A stretch of 44,790 nucleotides of DNA, from NCBI GenBank assembly GCA_964432485.1, contig CAYSNP010000015.1, positions 1 through 44,790 of the forward strand. The letters run 5' to 3'. Each line of letters begins with the position of its first letter. The stretch's first letter is position 1. A model generated the notes under the pieces. It was not told where the DNA came from. It ran no database searches and saw nothing but the letters and a program-made list of their open reading frames with translations. Source of the stretch: CAYSNP01 sp964432485 (GTDB taxonomy: Bacteria; Bacillota; Clostridia; Christensenellales; DTU072). Positions 26,401-34,764 of this stretch are shown piece by piece. The position numbers and the translations under genes are program-made.

Positions 26401-28019
26401 AGCCTTGTAGATAGCTTGGAGGCATCATTTAAGAAGAGCATATCCGCTATATCTTTAAGTTTTAGATCTATTGTCAAGTTCTCTGCTATTGCTACAATAG
26501 TTTCCTTTAAGACAATTACATCAATATTATATAGCAGCTGTCCCTGCTCTTCTTGTACGGCTACAGCCCCTTCGCCGCCATATTCTTGTAATATATCAAG
26601 GAGCGCAACAATCATATCATTGATTTCTTGCGCGCTTCTGCCCTGTGTAACATTGACAATAAGCTCATATATCTCATTTCCTACAATATCTTGCAAAAAG
26701 GTAAGCCTATCTTCCATACCTGGTGCAGCTAAAGAAGCAGAAAAAAGCGCAATTTGCTCTTCAGAAATGCTATACACTCCGTCTTGAGAAGCATAAGAAA
26801 GTAAAGTCAATATCTGCTCTGCCGCATTAAGATATTCCTTTACAATATTGCCAATATCAATGCTGACTGCGGCAGTTTCCATAAAATCTTTGCGGGAGTT
26901 GATATTGTCCCCAATTTTTACAATAAAGCTGGTTGCGCCTTTGGTGATAGAGCCCGCAGGCATATCAAAATCTTGTGCCATAATAATCATAGACAAGATA
27001 TCGGAGTTAATCATTGAGAGCATAGAGCTGGAATAATTGTAAGCTACACCCATTAGCCCATTATAAAATGCTTGGTCGACTATATCGTCAAAGACTTTTT
27101 TGCAGTCCTCATTGTCATTCAAAATAAATTGATTTTCTAGCATTAAATCTATTGCTGACAGAATCTCCGCTCTTAATTGGCTATCTGGACTCCTAAGCTC
27201 AGAAGAAATAAGAGTGGCTATAAAGTTTTCTCTGCCTTCTGCGCCCTCTTGCAAGGAGTCTAAATTTTCTAACAATCGGTCAAATATTTTAAGAGAATCT
27301 AGCCTGCCGTCAGTAGATAAATCGGGATTAACTTGAGCTTCTGCCAATATCTCTTGGAACCATAAACGAAGGTTTTCTTTTATTCTAGCGGGGAGTTCTA
27401 TCTTTATGCCAAATGCTTGGGTGAGGCCTTCCACAAATGCTTTTGCTGTCTTTCTGCTATCAAGATTCATTAACACGAAATTGGATACCAGTCCGTTGGC
27501 AGAAGCGGAAGCTACTCCGTCTACTGCGCTGATTCGAGATATTACTTCGCCTATATAGTCAGAAATATCTTCTATATTTTCATTTTCTACCCCTATGCTA
27601 AGCGTCATCATAGGGAGCAGGTCTGCGCTTACCTCAATAATAATGGGGTCTTGACGCAAAGGGTCACTAGGCAAGCTGGTCAGTTTAAGCCCTGCTTCTA
27701 TATCCTGTTTTACCTTATTGCCGTCGGCAGAACTTGTAAGCTCTAAAGTTATCATAGAGTAATGCTCTGCAGAAGTTGAGCTCATCTTTTTAATACCGGA
27801 CACCTTGGCAACCGTCCCCTCAATAGGTATAGTAATATCTTTTTCTACTATATCGGGAGCAGCACCGGGAAAAACAGTAACTATAACAATAAAAGGCAGG
27901 TCCATTTCAGGCAGTAAATCTATTGGAGTATTGATATAGCTAACTACGCCAAGGGCAATAATAACAATAATAATAACTACAATTAGCAGGGGTTTCTTAA
28001 TACTGAGTTTAGATAACAT
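23466..28019 (-). CDS. Oversized RND-superfamily permease (HAE1/SwrC-like)
   Basis: This is a proton-driven RND transporter of 1517 residues, against about 1050 for AcrB. After the first helix (residues 8-30) an outer domain runs to about residue 600, with FPGAAPDIVEKDITIPIEG at its start as in HAE1 proteins. Then come helices 2-6 with GMLVDNSIVVIENI (family proton-relay Asp), a second outer domain from about 815 to 1280, and the last helices with GVVVNNGIVFVDYADKL as in SwrC-type Gram-positive members. The extra length lies in both outer domains. The last about 60 residues are a basic cytoplasmic tail. There is no membrane-fusion or outer-membrane partner; the lipoprotein 37 bp upstream is the only neighbour. 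CTGGAGAAG precedes ATG 28019. The cargo is unknown. Confidence 0.92.
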   Translation of the reverse strand: MLSKLSIKKPLLIVVIIIVIIALGVVSYINTPIDLLPEMDLPFIVIVTVFPGAAPDIVEKDITIPIEGTVAKVSGIKKMSSTSAEHYSMITLELTSSADGNKVKQDIEAGLKLTSLPSDPLRQDPIIIEVSADLLPMMTLSIGVENENIEDISDYIGEVISRISAVDGVASASANGLVSNFVLMNLDSRKTAKAFVEGLTQAFGIKIELPARIKENLRLWFQEILAEAQVNPDLSTDGRLDSLKIFDRLLENLDSLQEGAEGRENFIATLISSELRSPDSQLRAEILSAIDLMLENQFILNDNEDCKKVFDDIVDQAFYNGLMGVAYNYSSSMLSMINSDILSMIIMAQDFDMPAGSITKGATSFIVKIGDNINSRKDFMETAAVSIDIGNIVKEYLNAAEQILTLLSYASQDGVYSISEEQIALFSASLAAPGMEDRLTFLQDIVGNEIYELIVNVTQGRSAQEINDMIVALLDILQEYGGEGAVAVQEEQGQLLYNIDVIVLKETIVAIAENLTIDLKLKDIADMLFLNDASKLSTRLLINDGKGNFSSSSSVVLVIEKEADASTVEVSAGVQKLLVAIADEHQGFTYNIISDDGDMINFMMDTVLESLLWGALLAIIVLLLFFRRIKPTLAVAISILFSVVFTFVLMYFANITLNIVSMGGLALGVGMLVDNSIVVIENIQRLRLQGKTRFEASIQGAKQMSSAIFASTLTTMVVFLPIIFIKGLVKEIMTDMALTVCFSLLASLFVALSLIPIATSYLIKEFPKSDFKSLKAIKKVYIKTLNFSLNNKWLVMGIAFILFAGITVGGFVFSKNEIFPETYMGYVGVNFRINKDAIDELNFGLSVMDDNYKTKEDIELEISQKAIEVFNKYPDIQAVAIYTSSGLEISGFSIGGGELSASLSIVPEKQRTMTPFELCEDLERSLNAVGGKLFSATADSNSILAYSAAFAESEYNIYMYGNDYELMIKEADALSELIGKSEKVNSVVKGVDTAAEEYKLIVDKDKASKYGLTTAQVYLQISEALKGISSSHTLRLYSDSSNTVKSDYDVMIYSEIYTNTSWYLAEQNGVPVKVFVKNNYDYYGAENEYYIKNPTEKTLFVEDNDKVKVIPAGGLIPVKLAEGCFTYKYAEAQQDIEEDTVTVKYILQSLTFSAKTQFYSVKREEVDLISLNIVGADILETGKAAKNVPLYKLLSNECFAKDSLGNVLYRRGRTEDIPASLVRSSGYTGIKHSEGRKVIALTIRYDDVYSRNDMEKEVASAVAEYNKSKPSTVSVETKQSKSIMDEVMSNLYLILGAAIILIYLIMVAQFQSWKKPFIVMFTVPLAFTGSFALMLLTGTSINIMSLVGIIILMGVVVNNGIVFVDYADKLMEAGADKREALLRTGIDRLRPILLTALTTISALIIMATNTSDYGLLLAPIAISMVGGLTYATFVTLFVVPIAYDIVNRRYKIPEQVQALKDANIDKIDDDNIFEETDTFYAQEIKTTILSNQKKKVSVRKSKPNKKIKERQGYRSFK

Positions 28020-28056
28020 ACTTCTCCAGTTTTTCTTAAATTAATTATGCAAAAAG

Positions 28057-29280
28057 TTAATCTTCAAAGCTCCAATGATACTCTCCGTCATCTTCAACAA
28101 CTCTTTTTAGGATTTGCCTACCTTCTAGTTCGACGGAAAGAGGAGTGAATATAGTATCGGTAAGGTCGATTTCTGGACTGTAATTATAGCTTTCTGCAAT
28201 ATCTATTACAAAATTTATTTCAAAAACATTTTTTACGCCGTCGGAGGAGGTAATAAAACCGTGTAACATTTCAAGTGTAGTAGCTATTTCTGACTCTTCA
28301 AATAATTCAAGGTCTGTTAAAATGTTAATAATATCGCTATCGGGAATCTTAATTGTGACCTTAGTGCCGTACCCCGCCTCCAACAGCCTGCCTTCGCTGT
28401 CTGCAGAAGCGCTATACACAATATCTTCTATGGTAATCCATTTATCTAAAATACCAATATGAGAATATATGTCTTGAAGCAGCTTAGCACTATCCTTTTC
28501 CTCTTCTTCAAAGTCCTCCAAAACCTCGCTATATGCCTTATCAATATGCTCCAAAAGCATATCAAATATGCCGTCTGAAGGCAAGGTCAGCTTGTATTGG
28601 TACTGGTTGGATGAGCGGCTGATTTTGTCGCCAAGCGTATTTTCTATATCTGCATAATTTAAGTCAGGCAAGAATAGCTGCATAGCCATATCTAACAAAT
28701 CCACCTCATCCATAAACTCGAATTCCATAGCCTGTTTTTGTGCTAATATATCTGCATAGTCAAGCCCAAAAAATAAATTGTGCTTTTCACCCTTAAAAGT
28801 AATTTGGAAGTCAGGCACATCTTTATTCTTATAAATATCCCCTCTAAAATTAACGCTGCCATTATGATAACCTATCTCAAAAATACCTTTAGCCTTATTA
28901 TAAAGATAATTAGGAATCTCTGAAGGCATCATAAGCAAAGCACCGCCAATCATAGCACTTAAAACCCCTGAGGTTTCGGGAAAAATAAACTCCGAAGTAT
29001 TTAAATCGCCTTTTATATAGATATTGCCATCCTTTTGCGCTCTTTCTAAAAGCAAACTTTGAGTTACCCTAATCGGATTGCCGCTGGCATCATAAACTAT
29101 TATTGAAAACCTTAAATTAGTATTGATAGATTTTTCTTGAACTTCATTTGTTTTAGCAAGTGCCTGCGCAAAACTCATCTCACTGCCTTGCTCAGAATTG
29201 CAGGCAGGTAAAAATATTGCTAGAACCGTTATAACAATAGCGGCTATTACCAATCTTAATAATTTATTTGCAGTCCTCAT
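28057..29280 (-). CDS. Predicted lipoprotein paired with the RND permease
   Basis: The start is taken at ATG 29280 (MRTANKLLRL), with GAGGTGA 4 nt upstream; a longer frame from 29319 adds 13 residues with no signal function and spans the promoter leader. The signal peptide ends in FLPAC followed by Asn. The mature region of about 380 residues has no family I can name. It is polar with acidic patches (EDFEEEEKDSAKLL) and probable beta strands such as YQYKLTLPSDGIFD. It is transcribed with the RND gene from the promoter at 29311-29339, so it may be the extracellular partner of that transporter; this is inference from gene order. Confidence 0.75.
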   Translation of the reverse strand: MRTANKLLRLVIAAIVITVLAIFLPACNSEQGSEMSFAQALAKTNEVQEKSINTNLRFSIIVYDASGNPIRVTQSLLLERAQKDGNIYIKGDLNTSEFIFPETSGVLSAMIGGALLMMPSEIPNYLYNKAKGIFEIGYHNGSVNFRGDIYKNKDVPDFQITFKGEKHNLFFGLDYADILAQKQAMEFEFMDEVDLLDMAMQLFLPDLNYADIENTLGDKISRSSNQYQYKLTLPSDGIFDMLLEHIDKAYSEVLEDFEEEEKDSAKLLQDIYSHIGILDKWITIEDIVYSASADSEGRLLEAGYGTKVTIKIPDSDIINILTDLELFEESEIATTLEMLHGFITSSDGVKNVFEINFVIDIAESYNYSPEIDLTDTIFTPLSVELEGRQILKRVVEDDGEYHWSFED

Positions 29281-29310
29281 ACTCACCTCACTATAAATCC
29301 AATATAATTT

Positions 29311-29339
29311 ATTATACAATGTTTATGCTAATATTGCAA
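29311..29339 (-). promoter_or_regulatory. Promoter of the lipoprotein-RND operon
   Basis: On the minus strand TTGCAA (29339-29334) and TATAAT (29316-29311) are 17 bp apart, with about 25 nt of leader before GTGAGGTGAGT and the ATG. Confidence 0.8.
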
Positions 29340-29361
29340 TACACCTGCCATTTGAAACTGT

Positions 29362-29392
29362 AAATAAAAAGAGGCTGAAATACTCAGCCTCT
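29362..29392 (-). terminator. Terminator of spoIVA
   Basis: On the minus strand AGAGGCTGA (29392-29384) pairs with TCAGCCTCT (29378-29370) around a 5-nt loop, then TTTTTATTTA. It lies 24 bases after the spoIVA stop and upstream of the next promoter, separating the two units. Confidence 0.88.
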
Positions 29393-29415
29393 GGTGTAGC
29401 GTTTTAAGAAGCCTC

Positions 29416-30891
29416 TTAAAGCAATATGCAAAGCACTCCGCCCTTGCCTTCGTTAATAATCCTGCCTATTGTTCTCTTTAACTTTAGACGAGCATCTTCA
29501 GGCATTGCATTGATTTTATTAGCAAGGTTTTCTTGCGCCATGGAGGATAGCGATTTGCCAAAAAGTTTGCTTTCCCAAAGTGATTGCTTATCCCTTTCAT
29601 ACTCGTTGAGCAAATAAGTTACAAGGTCCTCGCTTTGCTTTTCGCTGCCTATGATAGGGCTGACTTCTGTTTCTACATCCACTCTTACAATATGCAAGGA
29701 AGGCGCTACCGCTCTTAGCTTAATCCCGTATTGGGTACCCCTTTTCACCATTTCGGGCTGCATAAGTTCCATATCGGCAAGTGTAGGATTGACCACGCCA
29801 TAGCCGCTGGTCTTAACTTCTTCCATAGCTGAGCGGATTTGCTCATATTCATTATAGCTTTTGCTCAACCTTTTCACATATGCCATTAGCTTAAAATCAT
29901 CATCGATATCGCTGCCGCATTCTTTGCTTAGCACCTCTAAAAACAGCCCTTCTCTGGCTGTATAATTCAAGCTCACAGCACCTTGTGCAGAGTCTACAAC
30001 CAAATCAGGAGAACTTGTAAAGTACTCACTATCTTCTATTAAACCTTCCAGCTTATGATAGTCGCTCATTTTAGTTAAGCTAAGCGCAGGGTTGGTAAGC
30101 GGAGACATGACTTCTTTTAGTATGGGATGGTCAGCGTCAAGCGCACGCATCCACTTTGGGATATTGATATTGACCATACGGATGGGAAACTCGTTTAGCA
30201 CACATTGCATAATATAGGATAATTCCTCTTTGCCTGCCTTTTGAATATCTATGGCAATAGTTGCAACATTATGCTTTTCTTCCAGCGATTGCGCCAGCTT
30301 GATGGAGTCAGGGTCCTGCGGCTTTGTAGTATTTAACAAAATCACAAAAGGCTTGCCTATTGCCTTTAGCTCCTTGATTACCCGTTCTTCTGCCGCAATA
30401 TAGGCAGAACGGGAAATACCTGTAAAGCTGCCGTCAGTTGTAACTAATATGCCTATGGTGCTATGCTCATTGATTACCTTATATGTACCCATTTCAGCTG
30501 CTTTTTGAAAAGGCATCTCCTCATCTTGCCAAGGCGTCTTTACCATCCTTTCTCTGTCTGCTTCCATATGCCCTAACGCTTCTTCCACAAGATAGCCCAC
30601 GCAATCTATCAAGCGCAACTTAGCCACCATATCTGCAAGGTCTACCGAAACCGCTTCGTTAGGTACAAATTTTGGCTCCGTAGTCATAATTGTTTTTCCG
30701 TCCGCCGCTTGAGGCAACTCATCAATTGCCCTTGTCCTTGCATCAGCATCTGCAATACCGTCTATAACCAATTCCTTCATAAATTGTCTGATAAATGTAG
30801 ATTTACCCGTGCGGACAGGTCCTACCACACCAAGATAAATGCTGCCTCCCGTTCTTTTTGCTATATCGTTATATATATCAAAATTTAGCAT
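29416..30891 (-). CDS. spoIVA: SpoIVA, spore coat morphogenetic ATPase
   Basis: SpoIVA polymerises with ATP hydrolysis on the outer forespore membrane in the mother cell and forms the base layer for coat assembly. The protein has 491 residues, almost the same as the Bacillus subtilis protein. The Walker A site GPVRTGKST is near residues 24-32, followed by the TTEPKFVPNEA region and DCVGYLV, and the C-terminus GKGGVLCILL is the conserved membrane-targeting end. The start ATG 30891 has AGGAGG 6-7 nt upstream. No clear sigma-E promoter could be fixed in the 88-bp gap to murG; TTATAAT-like sequence is present there. Confidence 0.97.
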   Translation of the reverse strand: MLNFDIYNDIAKRTGGSIYLGVVGPVRTGKSTFIRQFMKELVIDGIADADARTRAIDELPQAADGKTIMTTEPKFVPNEAVSVDLADMVAKLRLIDCVGYLVEEALGHMEADRERMVKTPWQDEEMPFQKAAEMGTYKVINEHSTIGILVTTDGSFTGISRSAYIAAEERVIKELKAIGKPFVILLNTTKPQDPDSIKLAQSLEEKHNVATIAIDIQKAGKEELSYIMQCVLNEFPIRMVNINIPKWMRALDADHPILKEVMSPLTNPALSLTKMSDYHKLEGLIEDSEYFTSSPDLVVDSAQGAVSLNYTAREGLFLEVLSKECGSDIDDDFKLMAYVKRLSKSYNEYEQIRSAMEEVKTSGYGVVNPTLADMELMQPEMVKRGTQYGIKLRAVAPSLHIVRVDVETEVSPIIGSEKQSEDLVTYLLNEYERDKQSLWESKLFGKSLSSMAQENLANKINAMPEDARLKLKRTIGRIINEGKGGVLCILL

Positions 30892-30979
30892 ATTCGCCTC
30901 CTAAATATAGTTTATTATAATTTATGAGCAATAAGGTATGATTATGCTAGCGCCGCACGCTTACCGCCGGGGAAGAACT

Positions 30980-32026
30980 TTATCTTTTGCGCTTGGTCAA
31001 TACTGCATAATCTCTTTGAGTTTGCAAGATTTTTTCTACAATATTTTTTATAACCGCACTATTGTCCACTTTGGGAGGGGAAGGCTGGGCAAGCATACTT
31101 TCTATTGCGCTGATAAGGCTTGCGCAAGTGAGGTTGGCTTGTGTCAATATTTCTAATTGTCCTCTTTTTTGCCAACTTAGCGCATTTTGTTCTTGATCCC
31201 CTCGGGAATGGCCTTTAGGCAAAGGAATGGCAATATTTCTTTTACCGTTAGCCGCTATTTCTGCAAGAGAATTGGCACCCCCTCGGCTTACCACCAAATC
31301 TGCCGCCGCATAATAATGCTGTATATCATAAATAAACTCCTCCGAATAATAGTTGGGGCTACTTATATTTTTGGCATTTTTGCCCTTTAAGTGAATGATA
31401 TTGTAACTTTTTGTTAAGACAGGCAATGCTTGATAAACTATATTGTTAATAGCTTCTGCACCTATTGAGCCGCCCATTATTAAAATAATTGGCTTGGCAT
31501 CCAGCTTATAGCGTTGCATAATAACCTGCTTTTTGCCTTGTGTAATGCTTGCCTTAATAGGATTGCCTATATACTCTCCGCCTTTAGTTTCCTTAAAGGA
31601 AGTTAGCACTAAGCTGGCTATTTTTGAGCTAACCTTATTTGCAACACCCAAAGAGTAGTCGCTTTCGTGCACAATCAATGGTATCTTTTTGCAATAAGCG
31701 GCAAAACATGTAGGTAGTGCCACATATCCGCCTTTGGAAAAAATTACATTTGGCTGCACCTCTTTGATTATTTTTATTGCTTGACTGACCCCTTTTGCTA
31801 AAATAAAAGGTATCTTTGCATTGGCAAATATATTTTTGCGATAGAGTTTAATGCAACTGGTAGCATAAAACGGCAAGTTATAGCTTGACGCTATATCCTT
31901 TTCTAAGCCCTCCTTGCTGCCAATATATACAATGTGCTGAAAATGCTTGTTTAGCTCATCTAATAAGGCAATATTGGGCATTATATGCCCTGCGCTGCCG
32001 CCGCCGGTAAGTATAATTGTGCTCAT
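30980..32026 (-). CDS. murG: MurG-family glycosyltransferase (lipid II synthesis)
   Basis: MurG adds GlcNAc to lipid I to make lipid II at the inner face of the membrane. The family motifs are present: LTGGGSAGHIMPN at residues 5-17, HESDYSLGVANK near 120, GGSIGAEAIN near 185, and VSRGGANSLAEIAANG near 255. The length of 348 residues is normal. ATG 32026 is preferred over TTG 32044 because GGGAG lies 8 nt upstream and the conserved N-terminus begins there. Other cell-wall (dcw) genes are absent. It lies before spoIVA on the same strand with an 88-bp gap, so it may be a paralogue used in sporulation rather than the housekeeping enzyme; that is inference. Confidence 0.93.
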   Translation of the reverse strand: MSTIILTGGGSAGHIMPNIALLDELNKHFQHIVYIGSKEGLEKDIASSYNLPFYATSCIKLYRKNIFANAKIPFILAKGVSQAIKIIKEVQPNVIFSKGGYVALPTCFAAYCKKIPLIVHESDYSLGVANKVSSKIASLVLTSFKETKGGEYIGNPIKASITQGKKQVIMQRYKLDAKPIILIMGGSIGAEAINNIVYQALPVLTKSYNIIHLKGKNAKNISSPNYYSEEFIYDIQHYYAAADLVVSRGGANSLAEIAANGKRNIAIPLPKGHSRGDQEQNALSWQKRGQLEILTQANLTCASLISAIESMLAQPSPPKVDNSAVIKNIVEKILQTQRDYAVLTKRKR

Positions 32027-32051
32027 TGCTGCTCTCCCTTGCACCTTTAAT

Positions 32052-32079
32052 ATATTATTTGCTTTTTCGGAGTGTTAAA
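32052..32079 (-). promoter_or_regulatory. Possible promoter of murG
   Basis: On the minus strand TTTAAC (32079-32074) and TAATAT (32057-32052) are 16 bp apart. The match is moderate. Between this and the divergent hydrolase promoter lies a 12-bp palindrome AAGTAATTACTT at 32084-32095 that could be a shared operator. Confidence 0.4.
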
Positions 32080-32119
32080 CCCAAAGTAATTACTTACAGT
32101 ACAAAAGTAAGCTAACATC

Positions 32120-32148
32120 TTGAAATATTCTCTATAAAGTAGTATAAT
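32120..32148 (+). promoter_or_regulatory. Promoter of the hydrolase-GLUG lipoprotein operon
   Basis: TTGAAA (32120-32125) and TATAAT (32143-32148) are 17 bp apart, 34 bases before the start codon, with AAGGAG in the leader. Confidence 0.8.
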
Positions 32149-32181
32149 GAGTTAAGAAAAAAAGAAACATAAGGAGAAGAT

Positions 32182-33081
32182 ATGAATCGTATAAAATTAA
32201 CTGCTGCAGATGGCTTTGCCATAAGCGTAAATGTTTGGGACGGAGTGTTTAATAAAGTTGGCGGAATATATATTTGCCACGGTATGGCAGAGCATCCTGA
32301 CAGATATGACCGGCTTGCCAAAAAGCTAAACAGCCTAGGTTTTATTGTGCTTGCCGATGACCATAGAGGACATCGTTATAGTGCGGCAGGCAAAAACGGT
32401 CAAGTGGAAGGCGACAGCTTTAACCAAACGGTTGAAGATATGCGCATGATAGTTGGCTATATGCAACAAACCTATGGCGTTAAAGTGGCAATATTAGGGC
32501 ATAGCTATGGCAGCTTTTTAACGCAAGCATACCTGGAGCGGTACTCCGGCACTATTAAAGGTGCGGTACTTAGCGGCACTGCCTATATGAAGAATCCGCT
32601 TTTATCAGTAGGCTATATCATTGCAAGTGTTCAAAAGCTAATCTTTGGAGGCAAAAAGACGGGCAAACTTATCAATATGCTTAGCTTTGGCTCTTATGGC
32701 AAGCCTTTTAAAAGCCAAAAGCAGGAGTTTGCTTGGCTAAGCAGAGATGTTCAAGAAGTGGCTAAATATGAAAACGACCCCAACTGCGGCTATGCTATGT
32801 CAATAGGCTTCTTTCATTCCTTCTTTGGCGGAATTTTAAGTATGTATGGCAAAAATGTTAAGTTTATTGAAAAGAACTTGCCTATTCTAATAGCCATTGG
32901 CAGCGATGACCCTGTTTCCCGAGGGGGCAAAGATGCTGAGAAACTGTTTAATTACTATAAAAAAGCAGGCCTTAATGTAACATATAAAGTATATGAGGGA
33001 GCAAGGCACGAAATCCTTAACGAAATCAATAGGGATGAAGTTACTGCTGATATAGTGGGATTTTTAGACAAACTGTTTTAA
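32182..33081 (+). CDS. Alpha/beta hydrolase of the monoacylglycerol lipase type
   Basis: This is a cytoplasmic serine hydrolase of 299 residues. The nucleophile elbow GHSYG puts Ser at residue 108; the HGMAEHPDRYD motif near residue 33 is typical of the lysophospholipase/monoglyceride lipase (Hydrolase_4) group; the acid is likely in IGSDDPVS near 250 and the His in GARHEI near 280. There is no signal peptide. The start ATG has AAGGAG 7 nt upstream. The GLUG-repeat lipoprotein follows after 11 bp on the same transcript. The natural ester substrate is unknown. Confidence 0.9.
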   Translation: MNRIKLTAADGFAISVNVWDGVFNKVGGIYICHGMAEHPDRYDRLAKKLNSLGFIVLADDHRGHRYSAAGKNGQVEGDSFNQTVEDMRMIVGYMQQTYGVKVAILGHSYGSFLTQAYLERYSGTIKGAVLSGTAYMKNPLLSVGYIIASVQKLIFGGKKTGKLINMLSFGSYGKPFKSQKQEFAWLSRDVQEVAKYENDPNCGYAMSIGFFHSFFGGILSMYGKNVKFIEKNLPILIAIGSDDPVSRGGKDAEKLFNYYKKAGLNVTYKVYEGARHEILNEINRDEVTADIVGFLDKLF

Positions 33082-33092
33082 TATGGAGAAAA

Positions 33093-34712
33093 ATGAATAA
33101 CAGACTAAAATTAATTGCCTCCTTATTTATTATAATACTGCTTGCGCTGGCACTTGTCGCTTGCAATGAGCACGCCGAAGAAGAAGAGCCCGCTCCCGCA
33201 AGATACAATATTTCTTCAGTAGAGGATTTGCTTGCTATGCATGATATGGTTGGGGATAAATATGCCGATACTGTATTTAGCTTGCAAAATGATATTGACT
33301 TAAAAGGTGTTGCCTATAGCCCTATCGGCTATAGCTTTACTAAGGCATTTACGGGTACTTTTGAAGGCAATGGGCACACAATATCCAATCTTAAAATCAA
33401 TGACACCGAAGAAAAAGACGGAGCAGGGCTATTTGGCTATGTAAAAGATGCGGCTTTTTCTGATATAAACATTAAAAGCCTTGATATTGACTATACCGCT
33501 ACTAAGCTGCAAAGTTTTACAGGCGGACTGTTCGGCTATGGATACGGCGAAAATAAAATTGATAATGTCAATGTTGTCGGCAGTATGAAAATAAAGAATA
33601 CCTGGGTCATGCGCACTTCTACCACCAGTTCTAACGAAAATGAAGAATGTACTCAAAGTATCTATGTAGGCGGAATCTTGGGCTACAATAAAGGCTCGCT
33701 TACCTTAAATAACGCAGAAGTAAGCGTAGATATATATATTATACCCAGCCTTTGCGGTCGTGAGGGGATAATTATACCTTTTCGAAACGCTTTTATCGGC
33801 GGTGCTATTGGTTTTGTTACAGGGATAGACGGCAATATAGACAGCAATATAAGTAAAGTTAAAGTAAATGCTCAAATTATTGATGTTTTTGCTACCATTA
33901 CACATATGGGCGGCTTGGTCGGCTATCTAAGCAATGCCAGCTTAACCAATGCTGCAGTTAAGGTAGAAAATATCAATATCTCAGGAGAATATTCAAGCAA
34001 CCGAGCTGATATAGGTGGAGTTTGCGGATATACCCTTTCTAGCTTGATTGAAAAAGTAATAATTGAAGACTCTATAATTGACTCCGCCATATCCAATCCG
34101 TCAGATATTATCAATATAGCAGGGATTGTTGCCTATGCTGATAAAACACAACTAAAAAATTCACATGCAAAAAATATAGTTTTGCTTTCGGGAAAAATTG
34201 CTTATTCAGGCGGAATAGTCGGAGTTCTGCGCTATTCCCGTACAATGAATGACAGCAATGACCAAAGTTTAGGGTATACCTCTCAAGGGGAATCAGTAAT
34301 TGAAAATTGTACTGCTACCGGCGGACTTTATGATTACAGAGTTGCCAACAGCTACAAAGATATTGAAAAACCTGCCGGACAAGGTTATGATTATCGCTAT
34401 GATGGCTCAGCAAGTATGGTAGGGCTGATTTGGGGTGATAGCAGGATTGAGAATTGCTATACCGATTTTATTTCTGTTTACGGAGTAGTAGCGGAAATAA
34501 AAATTGAAGAAGGAGTAGACAGCGATGGCAATGCCATAGAAGGCAAGCGTAGCGAGCCTGAAATTGGAGAAGGCCTATTTTATTGTGCCGAAGCTAATCT
34601 TTCTCAATCAGAAGACTTTTTATATAAGTTAAGCAAAGAAGAAATGTATCCGGATATGGCAAAAGACAGGATGGAAATTGCAGACCTTATTGCATCCTTA
34701 ATGGCAGACTGA
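33093..34712 (+). CDS. GLUG-repeat surface lipoprotein
   Basis: The protein of 539 residues has a signal peptide with lipobox ALVAC, Cys about residue 24, followed by Asn and an acidic linker. The N-terminal mature part, YNISSVEDLLAMHD then NDIDLKGVAYSPIG and FTGTFEGNGHTISNL, followed by GAGLFGYV, is the classic start of GLUG-type proteins. GLFGY/GGILGY/GGLVGYL-like turns recur (near residues 113, 144, 191, 271 and 309), which points to a right-handed beta-helix exposed on the cell surface. Similar proteins are adhesins or surface binders. The start ATG has only a weak TGGAGAAA before it. A bidirectional terminator follows at 34736. Confidence 0.85.
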   Translation: MNNRLKLIASLFIIILLALALVACNEHAEEEEPAPARYNISSVEDLLAMHDMVGDKYADTVFSLQNDIDLKGVAYSPIGYSFTKAFTGTFEGNGHTISNLKINDTEEKDGAGLFGYVKDAAFSDINIKSLDIDYTATKLQSFTGGLFGYGYGENKIDNVNVVGSMKIKNTWVMRTSTTSSNENEECTQSIYVGGILGYNKGSLTLNNAEVSVDIYIIPSLCGREGIIIPFRNAFIGGAIGFVTGIDGNIDSNISKVKVNAQIIDVFATITHMGGLVGYLSNASLTNAAVKVENINISGEYSSNRADIGGVCGYTLSSLIEKVIIEDSIIDSAISNPSDIINIAGIVAYADKTQLKNSHAKNIVLLSGKIAYSGGIVGVLRYSRTMNDSNDQSLGYTSQGESVIENCTATGGLYDYRVANSYKDIEKPAGQGYDYRYDGSASMVGLIWGDSRIENCYTDFISVYGVVAEIKIEEGVDSDGNAIEGKRSEPEIGEGLFYCAEANLSQSEDFLYKLSKEEMYPDMAKDRMEIADLIASLMAD

Positions 34713-34735
34713 ATATCTAAATACTTTATTAGCTA

Positions 34736-34760
34736 AAAAAGGGCTAACTTAGCCCTTTTT
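34736..34760. terminator. Bidirectional terminator between convergent operons
   Basis: AAAAAGGGCTAA (34736-34747) and TTAGCCCTTTTT (34749-34760) form a tight stem with A and T runs at both ends, so it works on both strands. It serves the GLUG lipoprotein gene (ending 34712) and the aldolase gene (ending 34765). Confidence 0.92.
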
Positions 34761-34764
34761 GCAA

